In this document: positions 41,927 to 48,729 of the stretch, one piece after another
Layout: every line of letters begins with the position of its first letter
How positions within the stretch are numbered: position 1 is the first letter of the stretch
From: an uncultured Chromatiaceae bacterium
GTDB taxonomy: Bacteria; Pseudomonadota; Gammaproteobacteria; Enterobacterales; Alteromonadaceae
Reading direction: 5' to 3'
NCBI GenBank assembly: GCA_937978655.1
Contig: CALJUX010000087.1
Location: 1 to 48,729 of the forward strand
Length of the DNA stretch: 48,729 bases
Notes under the pieces: generated by a model
What the model saw: only the letters and a program-made list of their open reading frames with translations
What the model was told of the DNA's origin: nothing
The model's database searches: none
Translations under genes and position numbers: made by a program

Positions 41927-43972
41927 CTATTTCACCCGCATGCCCGGTGTGGCACCATCGTCCGGGCTCAGCAGGAAAATCTCACTGCCGCCTGGGCCTG
42001 CCGCCATCACCATGCCTTCTGACATGCCAAACTTCATCTTGCGTGGCGCCAGATTGGCCACCATCACCGTTAACCGGCCAACCAGTTGTTCCGGCTGATA
42101 AGCGGCTTTAATGCCGGCGAACACCTGACGTTGTTCGTTGCCAAGGTCGAGCTGCAGGCGTAATAACTTGTCGGCGCCTTCGACATGCTCAGCGCTGACT
42201 ATTTTGGCAATACGCAAATCGAGTTTGGCAAAATCATCAATGTTAATGGTCGGAGCTATCGGCTCAAGCTCAGCTGCAACAGCTGCGGCTTTTACCGCTG
42301 CTGGCTGCGCCGCCGGTGCTGCAGTCGCCTGCAGATTGTCTTTCGATGCGTCGACCATCGCCTGCACTTTGACCGGATCTACGCGCTGCATCAGCGCTTT
42401 GAACGGATTGACGGCGTGATTCAGCAACGGTTGCTGATAATTATCCCAACGCAATTCGCTGTTTAAAAACGCTTCGACTTCACGCGCCATGGCCGGCAGC
42501 ACTGGTTTTAAATAATGCATCAGCACGCGGAACAGGTTAATACCCATAGAGCAGACATCCAGCGTTTCCTGCTGTTTGCTGTCGTCTTTGGCCAATACCC
42601 AAGGCGCTTTGGCGTCGATATATTGGTTGGCTTTGTCGGCGAGCGCCATGATGTCGCGGATAGCGCGGGCATATTCACGCTCTTCGAACGAGGCTGCGAT
42701 GCTGTCACCTTGCGCAATAAACTCGGCAAAAAGCTCCGGTTCAGCCAGATTGGCAGACAAAGTACCGTTGAATTTTTTGCTGATAAAACTGGCGCAGCGG
42801 CTGGCGATATTGACCACTTTACCGACCAAATCGGCATTCACTTTCTGCGAAAAGTCTTCGAGATTTAAATCCAAATCAACAATCCCGGAAGTCAGTTTCG
42901 ACGCAAAGTAATAACGCAGATACTCCGGATTTAAATGCTCCAGATAAGTGCGGGCCTTGATAAAAGTGCCGCGGGATTTCGACATTTTTGCGCCGTTGAC
43001 TGTAACAAAACCGTGGGCAAACACGCTTGAAGGTTTGCGATAACCGGCACCGTGTAACATCGCGGGCCAGAACAGGCTGTGGAAATAGATAATGTCTTTA
43101 CCGATAAAGTGGTACACCTCAGCGTCTGAATCTAATTGCCAGAATTGGTCAAAATCGATACCAGTTTTGTCGCAATAATTTTTGAAGCTGGCGAGATAGC
43201 CGATAGGCGCGTCCAGCCAGACATAAAAAAACTTGCCCGGCGCGCCTGGAATTTCAAAACCAAAATAAGGCGCATCACGGCTGATATCCCACTGCTGCAG
43301 GCCGTCTTTAAACCATTCCTGCAGTTTGTTCGCCATTTCGCTTTGCAGTGCGCCGCCACGGGTCCAGTCCTGCAGCATCTGTTCAAAGGCCGGCAGGTCA
43401 AAGAAATAATGCTCAGAATCTTTTAATACCGGCGTTGCACCTGAAACTACAGATTTCGGGTTTTTCAGTTCAGTCGGGCTGTAAGTGGCGCCACAGACGT
43501 CACAGCTGTCGCCGTTTTGATCCAAAGCGCCACATTTCGGGCAATCGCCTTTGACAAAACGGTCCGGCAGAAACATCTGTTTTTCCGGGTCAAACAGCTG
43601 GCTGATCGACCGGCGTTTGATATAACCACCGGCGTCGAGCTTGGTATAGATTTCGCTGGCAAAGGCCTGATTTTCGCTGCTGTGTGTGCTGTGGTAATTG
43701 TCAAAACCAATTAAAAACTCTGCAAAATCAGCCTGATGCTCAATGGCGGTCTGGGCAATCATTTGCTCTGGTGTTAACCCCAGCTGCTGGGCTTTGAGCA
43801 TAATCGGCGTGCCGTGGGCGTCATCGGCACAGACGTAATAACACTGATGGCCGCGCGCCTTTTGAAAACGCGACCAGATGTCGGTCTGAATGTACTCAAG
43901 CAGGTGGCCTAAATGAATAGGGCCGTTGGCATAAGGTAAGGCACTGGTGATTAAGATTTTACGTGTCGTCAT
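41927..43972 (-). CDS. metG: Methionyl-tRNA synthetase
   Basis: 681 residues, close to the 677 of E. coli. Charges tRNA-Met. HIGH motif as PIHLGH (H20-H23), zinc-binding knuckle with CPKC and CDVC, KMSKS at 329-333, and a C-terminal EMAP/Arc1p tRNA-binding domain starting at KLDLRIAKIVSAEHVEGADK that dimerises the enzyme. I chose the ATG at 43972, giving TTRKILITSALPYANGPIHL at the N-terminus; the ribosome site is weak. Divergent from mrp, the usual gammaproteobacterial order. Confidence 0.97.
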   Translation of the reverse strand: MTTRKILITSALPYANGPIHLGHLLEYIQTDIWSRFQKARGHQCYYVCADDAHGTPIMLKAQQLGLTPEQMIAQTAIEHQADFAEFLIGFDNYHSTHSSENQAFASEIYTKLDAGGYIKRRSISQLFDPEKQMFLPDRFVKGDCPKCGALDQNGDSCDVCGATYSPTELKNPKSVVSGATPVLKDSEHYFFDLPAFEQMLQDWTRGGALQSEMANKLQEWFKDGLQQWDISRDAPYFGFEIPGAPGKFFYVWLDAPIGYLASFKNYCDKTGIDFDQFWQLDSDAEVYHFIGKDIIYFHSLFWPAMLHGAGYRKPSSVFAHGFVTVNGAKMSKSRGTFIKARTYLEHLNPEYLRYYFASKLTSGIVDLDLNLEDFSQKVNADLVGKVVNIASRCASFISKKFNGTLSANLAEPELFAEFIAQGDSIAASFEEREYARAIRDIMALADKANQYIDAKAPWVLAKDDSKQQETLDVCSMGINLFRVLMHYLKPVLPAMAREVEAFLNSELRWDNYQQPLLNHAVNPFKALMQRVDPVKVQAMVDASKDNLQATAAPAAQPAAVKAAAVAAELEPIAPTINIDDFAKLDLRIAKIVSAEHVEGADKLLRLQLDLGNEQRQVFAGIKAAYQPEQLVGRLTVMVANLAPRKMKFGMSEGMVMAAGPGGSEIFLLSPDDGATPGMRVK

Positions 43973-44109
43973 GAAGGCGGCTCTGTATCGATGAATACCA
44001 TAAAAACAATGGCCGACATGATACAATAGCCAGCCTCAAAGCGCGACACTGCCGGCGCAGTTGGGCGCAGCAATTCATTCTGTAATTGTGGCCATACAAG
44101 GAACAGCTT

Positions 44110-45183
44110 GTGTTTTCATTCTGGAAAAAAACCACAGCAGCCGCCGGGGCCAACTGGCCCGACGCGCTGCAAAACCTGCTGAGTCAGCCATTTTCTGCCA
44201 CGTTACCGCTGGCACTCACTGAAATTGCTGACATCACATTAGACAAAACTACATTAAGCCTGGCGTTGCCTTTTCCGGCGTTATGGCTGGAGGCTGAGCT
44301 GCAGCAGCAGCTGAACGCCCGTTCGCTGGCGCTGCAGGCCCGTGTCAGCTGGCACAATGACACCGCGCCGGCCTTTGGCAAAGTCCGACAAGTGATACTG
44401 GTTGCCTCTGGCAAAGGCGGTGTGGGTAAATCCACCACGGCGGTGAATCTTGCCGTTGCACTGTCGCAGCAAGGCGCCAAGGTCGGTTTATTGGATGCAG
44501 ATATTTACGGGCCTTCTATTCCGTTGATGCTGGGTGAAGCGCAAAGCCGCGCCACCTCGCCGGATGAAAAACACCTGAATCCGCTGCAAAAACACGGCAT
44601 TGTGCTGCAATCGATTGGCTTTTTGGTAGATCCGGAGAACGCCACGGTCTGGCGCGGTCCAATGGCCAGTCAGGCCTTGATGCAGCTGTTAAATGAAACT
44701 ATCTGGCCTGACCTCGATTATCTGGTGGTCGACATGCCGCCGGGCACCGGCGATATCCAGCTGACGATGTCACAAAAACTGCCGGTAGCGGGCGCGGTGA
44801 TTGTCACCACGCCGCAGGATGTCGCGCTCGCTGATGCGAAAAAAGCCATTCAGATGTTCCGTCAGGTCAATATTCCGCTGCTGGGCCTTGTTGAAAACAT
44901 GAGTTTTTATCAATGTCCATCCTGTGGCCATCAGGACGATATCTTCGGCACTAATGGCGGGCTTGAACTCGCCGCGCGTTATCAGGTCAGTGTGCTGGGG
45001 CAGTTGCCACTGCAGGCGCAAATCCGCGAAGCAGGCGATGCGGGGACACCCATCGCATTAGCAAAAGATAATCAAACAGCTGAAATCTATAGAAAAATAG
45101 CACAGCAGCTGATCTTCACTTTATACTGGCAAACCCGGCTCAGCCCGCAACAGGCAGTCGAAATTTTAATGACGGATGATTAA
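44110..45183 (+). CDS. mrp: Mrp/ApbC family iron-sulfur cluster carrier ATPase
   Basis: 357 residues. Scaffold or carrier ATPase for [4Fe-4S] clusters. Deviant Walker A GKGGVGKST at 101-109, Walker B region DYLVVDMPPGTGDIQL, and the cluster-binding pair C269 and C272 in YQCPSCGHQ. The N-terminal FSCA-like domain is short and divergent, and about 20 residues extend past the usual end. The GTG at 44110 follows AAGGAA. One base separates its stop from dcd. Confidence 0.94.
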   Translation: MFSFWKKTTAAAGANWPDALQNLLSQPFSATLPLALTEIADITLDKTTLSLALPFPALWLEAELQQQLNARSLALQARVSWHNDTAPAFGKVRQVILVASGKGGVGKSTTAVNLAVALSQQGAKVGLLDADIYGPSIPLMLGEAQSRATSPDEKHLNPLQKHGIVLQSIGFLVDPENATVWRGPMASQALMQLLNETIWPDLDYLVVDMPPGTGDIQLTMSQKLPVAGAVIVTTPQDVALADAKKAIQMFRQVNIPLLGLVENMSFYQCPSCGHQDDIFGTNGGLELAARYQVSVLGQLPLQAQIREAGDAGTPIALAKDNQTAEIYRKIAQQLIFTLYWQTRLSPQQAVEILMTDD

Positions 45184-45184
45184 C

Positions 45185-45781
45185 ATGAGACTTTGTGATC
45201 GCGACATCGAACAATATCTGGCAGAAGGCAGAATTCAAATTGAGCCAAGACCTGCTGCCGACATGATAAGCGGCGTCAGCGTTGATATCCGGCTGGGCCA
45301 CAAATTCCGCACTTTCCGCGCTTATGCCGCGCCTTTTATCGATTTGTCCGGCCCACGCGAAGAAGTACAGGCTGCGCTTGATTCAGTGATGAGTGACGAA
45401 ATCGTACTGACTGATGATGAAGCATTTTTCCTGCATCCGGGGGAGCTGGCGCTTGCCATTACGCTCGAATCAGTGACGCTGCCGGCGGATATCGTTGGCT
45501 GGCTGGACGGACGTTCGAGCCTGGCGCGGCTGGGTCTGATGGTGCATGTGACCGCGCACCGCATTGATCCGGGCTGGTCTGGCAATATTGTGCTGGAATT
45601 CTATAACAGTGGCCGGCTGCCACTGGCACTTCGGCCCAATATGAAAATCGGTGCGCTGAATTTTGAATTAATGACCGGCGAAGCGGCGCGGCCTTATAAC
45701 AAAAGAGAAGACGCCAAATATCGCCAGCAAAGTGGGGCAGTGGCAAGCCGCATCGGCCAGGATGACCCCGGACATGCCTGA
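45185..45781 (+). CDS. dcd: dCTP deaminase
   Basis: 198 residues versus 193 in E. coli. Deaminates dCTP to dUTP, the main dTTP source in enterobacteria-like cells. Nearly the whole family consensus is visible: MRLCDRDIE at the start, SVDIRLGHKFRTF, GWLDGRSSLARLGLMVHVTA with the catalytic-site arginine and serines, and HRIDPGWSGNIVLEFYNSG. The ATG at 45185 gives the canonical MRLCDRD start; the ATG at 45176 would add three residues. Co-transcribed with mrp. Confidence 0.97.
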   Translation: MRLCDRDIEQYLAEGRIQIEPRPAADMISGVSVDIRLGHKFRTFRAYAAPFIDLSGPREEVQAALDSVMSDEIVLTDDEAFFLHPGELALAITLESVTLPADIVGWLDGRSSLARLGLMVHVTAHRIDPGWSGNIVLEFYNSGRLPLALRPNMKIGALNFELMTGEAARPYNKREDAKYRQQSGAVASRIGQDDPGHA

Positions 45782-45818
45782 GCCTGCGCGACCAATACCT
45801 GGCCGCAGAAATTAAAAA

Positions 45819-45839
45819 GCCCATACAAAACGTATGGGC
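45819..45839. terminator. Hairpin after dcd
   Basis: GCCCATAC (45819-45826) and GTATGGGC (45832-45839) form a perfect 8-bp stem, loop AAAAC. The T tract (CTTTTTAAT) is on the minus-strand side; on the plus strand an A-rich run precedes it, as in bidirectional terminators. The rest of 45840-46020 holds no gene I can support. Confidence 0.6.
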
Positions 45840-46020
45840 CGAAGCAATAAAGCAAAAATGAAGCAGGGCAATTATGCGGGATTTTTGCTTGTCTATGCAA
45901 GATCCTGCGTCGGCTTTTTTACTGCGGTGGCGGATCGCTGCTGCAACAGCCGACAAAGACATCGCACCAAAACACATTGCATAAATAGCCAAGTGTTGCT
46001 GCAACAGGAGTAATAAGACC

Positions 46021-46911
46021 ATGAAACTGGCAGATATTGGGCGTTTGTTGTTGCTGGCCGCGATCTGGGGCGCGTCGTTTTTGTTTATCCGGCTGGCAGT
46101 GCCTGCGTTTGGGCCTGGGACTTTGATGGCTGGCCGGGTGGGGCTGGCTGCGCTGTTTCTGGCAGTGGCCGGCCTGCTCTGGCAAAAGCGCCTGCTCTGG
46201 CGTGGCAAAATCCGGCATTTTATGCTGCTGGGGTTTATCAATTCCGCCTTGCCGTTTTTTCTGTTTGCCTATGCAGCACACTGGTTAACGGCCTCCGTTC
46301 TGTCAGTGCTGAACGCCACTGCGCCGATTTGGGGAGCGGTACTTGGCGTGTTATTTTTTCGCCAGCCGCTCAGTGCCCGGTTAACCGCCGGGTTGCTGTT
46401 GGGAGTGAGCGGGGTCGCTATTCTGGTTGGTTTTGATGCGGTGGTATTACAGCCAGGCGCCGGACTGGCCATTGCAGCCGCTGCCGGCGCCGCAGCTTGT
46501 TATGGTCTGGCGACCCATTACACCCGCCGGGCCGAAGCGGTAGAGCCCTTTGCCAATGCGCATGGCAGTATGTGGGGGGCGCTGCTGTGGCTGCTGCCAG
46601 TCGCTTGGTTACAGCCGCCACTGGCGGAGCCCAGTACCTTGCAAGCGGCAGCGTTGCTTGCATTGGGCGTGCTGTGTACGGGCGTGGCGTACTTATTATA
46701 TTTCGCCCTGGTGCGCGATATTGGTGCCACACCAACCTTAACAGTGACTTTTCTGATCCCGGTATTTGGTGTCAGCTGGGGCGCCTTGTTTTTAGGCGAA
46801 ACTGTCGGCTGGCACACGCTGGCCGGTGCAGTCACTGTGCTGACCGGTACCGCATTGGTCACGGGGGTATCATTGACAAAATTGTGGCAACAAATTTACG
46901 CCAAAGTCTGA
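46021..46911 (+). CDS. EamA/DMT superfamily transporter
   Basis: 296 residues with about ten hydrophobic helices in two EamA repeats: LAAIWGASFLFIRLAVPAFG opens the first, AACYGLATHYTRRAEAVEPF opens the second, and TVTFLIPVFGVSWGALFLGE is the classic second-repeat signature. Such proteins export amino acids or metabolites; the substrate is unknown. ACAGGAG lies just before the ATG. Isolated gene. Confidence 0.9.
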   Translation: MKLADIGRLLLLAAIWGASFLFIRLAVPAFGPGTLMAGRVGLAALFLAVAGLLWQKRLLWRGKIRHFMLLGFINSALPFFLFAYAAHWLTASVLSVLNATAPIWGAVLGVLFFRQPLSARLTAGLLLGVSGVAILVGFDAVVLQPGAGLAIAAAAGAAACYGLATHYTRRAEAVEPFANAHGSMWGALLWLLPVAWLQPPLAEPSTLQAAALLALGVLCTGVAYLLYFALVRDIGATPTLTVTFLIPVFGVSWGALFLGETVGWHTLAGAVTVLTGTALVTGVSLTKLWQQIYAKV

Positions 46912-46974
46912 GAAACTATTTATTCAGAAAGAGTTCAGAATACCAGCCCTATAACTGGAGTTATGCTGCGGCGT

Positions 46975-46980
46975 TATAAT
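46975..46980 (+). promoter_or_regulatory. Consensus -10 element upstream of the DUF3300 gene
   Basis: TATAAT, perfect -10, 47 bases before the start codon. The -35 position (about 46952) shows no good TTGACA match, so the promoter may need an activator. Confidence 0.45.
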
Positions 46981-47027
46981 GCGCAGTCAGGTACCAAGCG
47001 GGCTGCCAATGCAGCAAGGAGCTATCG

Positions 47028-48729
47028 ATGTCGAGCCGAATACTGTTGTTATCTGCCATGAGTGTTGCATTGTTCACGCAGTTCCCGCTGTTTGCTGCAG
47101 ACAAACAGGCTGCAGCGAAAGCCACGCAGCAACTGAGCCAACCTGCAGCACCTGCTGCAAAACCAAAGAAACTGTTTTCTCAGGCTGAGCTGGATCAAAT
47201 GCTGGCGCCGGTTGCACTGTACCCCGACACAGTGTTGTCCCATGTGTTGATCGCCGCTACTTATCCACTGGAAATTATCAAAGCAACGCGCTGGTTATCC
47301 GGCAAACCTGGCATGACGTCCGAGCAGGCATTAAAAGCAGCAGAAAACGAAAGCTGGGACCCCAGCGTACGTGCACTGGTCGCTTTTCCGCCGTTGCTGA
47401 CCAAAATGAATAACGAACTGGACTGGACGCAAAAACTGGGTGACGCCTTCCTGATCCAGGAAAAACAGGTGATGGCCACGGTGCAAAATTTGCGTGAGAA
47501 AGCCTACACCGCCGGCAATCTGAAAAATCAGGAACATCTGCGGGTTGAACGTAAAGAAAAAGTGATCATCATTGAGCCAGCCAGGCCAGAAGTGATTTAT
47601 GTCCCGGTGTACGATACCCGGGTGGTCTACGGCGACTGGTGGTGGCGTTCTTATCCGCCAGTGCACTGGCCATATCCAACGGGCTATCGCAGCCATGCTT
47701 CATTTTACTGGGGCGCCGGCGTGCAGGTTGCACCGAATTTCTATTTTTCCACTTTTTATTGGCCGCGTAATGAAATTGTGGTGATCCATCATCACGACAG
47801 CCGGCCGCGGCATTATTACCGCAGCCAGGACATCTACCAGCATGAAGAACGCCGGCACTGGCAACATAATCCGCAGCACCGTCATGGTGTGGTGTATCAC
47901 ACCGCCTATGACCAGGTGCGGGAAAGCCGTGGTGACGACGCACGATATGAAGACCAGGGCGACCGGCGACGCTGGGCGGCTGAGCGGCGTCAGGACAACC
48001 ATGTCGCGCTGCCGGGTGATCAGCAAATTATCCGCCAGTCTGATCCGGATTTAGATAATTTACGCCGGCAACAACAAGACCGCGAACAAGTGTTTGCTCA
48101 GCCGGTAAACGAGCTGAACCCACAAACCGACCCGGTCAGCATCACGCCGGATCAGGGCGACAGCCAGACGCCGGTTCAGCCTGTAGCAGAGCTGCCGCAG
48201 GCACCAGCACCGGAACAGCCTGCGCCGGTGGAACAAGGACCGGAAGTGGGGCAACCCGCTGAACCGTCACCACAGCCCGTGCCAGATTCAACAGAACCTG
48301 TTGTTCAGCAACCGGATCCGGAACCACAACCGGTGTATGAACAGCCGCAGCCAGTGGATCAACGACCAGAACCCGTGTATCAGCAGCCTGAACCCGTGCA
48401 GGAACAACCGGTCACTGAGCAACCGGTGTATCAACAACCTGAACCGGTATATCAACAACCTGAGCCAGTGCAGGAACAACCGGTCACTGAGCAACCGGTG
48501 TATCAACAACCTGAACCGGTATATCAACAACCTGAGCCAGTGCAGGAACAACCGGTAATTGAGCAACCGGTATATCAGCAACCTGAACAGGTGTATCAGC
48601 AACCTGAACCCGTGTATCAGCAGCCTGAACCCGTGTATCAGCAACCTGAACCCGTGTATCAGCAACCTGAGCCGGTGTATCAGCAACCTGAGCCGGTGTA
48701 TCAGCAACCTGAGCCGGTGTATCAGCAAC
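47028..48729 (+). CDS. DUF3300 secreted protein with Pro/Gln/Glu repeat tail, 3' end missing
   Basis: At least 567 residues; it runs open to the contig end. A Sec signal ends near LFAA. The DUF3300 domain (about 45-260) contains QAELDQMLAPVALYPDTVLS, LIAATYPLEIIKATRWLSG, SWDPSVRALVAFPPLL and PEVIYVPVYDTRVVYGDWWW, all family hallmarks. Then a His/Arg-rich stretch (RHYYRSQDIYQHEERRHW), then from about residue 380 a low-complexity tail that becomes a PVYQQPE-type repeat. AAGGAG precedes the ATG. The function of the family is not known; export to the envelope is likely. Confidence 0.9.
   Translation, partial: MSSRILLLSAMSVALFTQFPLFAADKQAAAKATQQLSQPAAPAAKPKKLFSQAELDQMLAPVALYPDTVLSHVLIAATYPLEIIKATRWLSGKPGMTSEQALKAAENESWDPSVRALVAFPPLLTKMNNELDWTQKLGDAFLIQEKQVMATVQNLREKAYTAGNLKNQEHLRVERKEKVIIIEPARPEVIYVPVYDTRVVYGDWWWRSYPPVHWPYPTGYRSHASFYWGAGVQVAPNFYFSTFYWPRNEIVVIHHHDSRPRHYYRSQDIYQHEERRHWQHNPQHRHGVVYHTAYDQVRESRGDDARYEDQGDRRRWAAERRQDNHVALPGDQQIIRQSDPDLDNLRRQQQDREQVFAQPVNELNPQTDPVSITPDQGDSQTPVQPVAELPQAPAPEQPAPVEQGPEVGQPAEPSPQPVPDSTEPVVQQPDPEPQPVYEQPQPVDQRPEPVYQQPEPVQEQPVTEQPVYQQPEPVYQQPEPVQEQPVTEQPVYQQPEPVYQQPEPVQEQPVIEQPVYQQPEQVYQQPEPVYQQPEPVYQQPEPVYQQPEPVYQQPEPVYQQPEPVYQQ
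48369..48729 (+). repeat. In-frame coding tandem repeats (72-nt and 21-nt units)
   Basis: Two identical 72-nt units occupy 48396-48467 and 48468-48539, with a diverging third from 48540. From 48591 a 21-nt unit (EPVYQQP) repeats with period 21 at 48591, 48612, 48633, 48654, 48675, 48696 and 48717, up to the last base. All units keep the DUF3300 reading frame. The true copy number is unknown because the contig ends in the array. Confidence 0.95.

Noticed and set aside
45459..46241. 260-codon minus-strand frame
   Set aside because: Shadow of dcd and the EamA gene, with a Cys/Arg/Ser-rich composition typical of antisense frames.
48288..48728. 146-codon minus-strand frame of LLIHRLRLLIH-like repeats
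   Set aside because: It is the reverse reading of the DUF3300 coding repeats.
48369..48729. CRISPR array
   Set aside because: Units are contiguous, in frame and coding, with no variable spacers.

Overview
The window reads as one complete assembly contig from a gammaproteobacterium of the Rheinheimera/Alishewanella type. Clues are the holB-pilZ-tatD style left end, a GntR-regulated prpB-prpC-acnD-prpF methylcitrate operon, yebG with a textbook LexA box, metG divergent from mrp-dcd, and hrpA, sbcB, rlmI and endA of typical gammaproteobacterial length. The genus is my inference. The first 47 bases are Illumina P7 adapter plus index, not genome. The last bases lie inside a tandem repeat, so both ends look like assembly breaks. 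I see no tRNA, rRNA, transposase, integrase or CRISPR array.

Layout: (1) 48-1128, tail of a PilZ gene and tatD. (2) 1129-8394, a gene-free control region with GTCGAC-centred palindromes, then a GntR regulator and prpB, prpC, acnD and prpF (2-methylcitrate cycle for propionate), with strong hairpins after prpC, acnD and prpF. (3) 8483-10658, a small exported protein, a GNAT acetyltransferase and a periplasmic glycerophosphodiesterase behind a Pho-box-like site. (4) 10753-15026, a two-gene RND efflux pump. (5) 15351-18998, an unrecognised exported protein and a TonB-dependent receptor. (6) 19058-21824, a dgt-like HD hydrolase overlapping a patatin phospholipase on the minus strand, and SOS-controlled yebG on the plus strand. 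(7) 21835-26300, a minus-strand cassette, the most unusual part of the window. (8) 26516-34984, sbcB, endA with a C-terminal zinc-ribbon-like tail, a YdcH-type protein, a secreted isoaspartyl peptidase, a CBS protein and hrpA. (9) 35051-37957, a lone receiver domain, a PilZ protein, a YjiH-like membrane protein and YceI. (10) 38156-46911, rlmI, a quinone reductase, an MFS transporter, metG, mrp, dcd and an EamA transporter. (11) 47028-end, a DUF3300 secreted protein with a long Pro/Gln/Glu repeat tail.

The cassette at 21835-26300 runs, in transcription order: a Tat-exported protein of unknown function; a short PqqD-like reading frame that appears broken; an HPr-kinase-like P-loop protein; a PF14907-type nucleotidyltransferase; and a membrane-anchored or exported coiled-coil protein. 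The last three overlap by 11 and 4 nt and are probably translationally coupled. HprK-like kinase, PqqD-like recognition domain and this nucleotidyltransferase also occur together in some lasso-peptide clusters (paeninodin type), but no lasso cyclase or leader protease is seen here. I infer a poorly described protein- or peptide-modifying system whose target may be the Tat protein, the coiled-coil protein or something encoded elsewhere.
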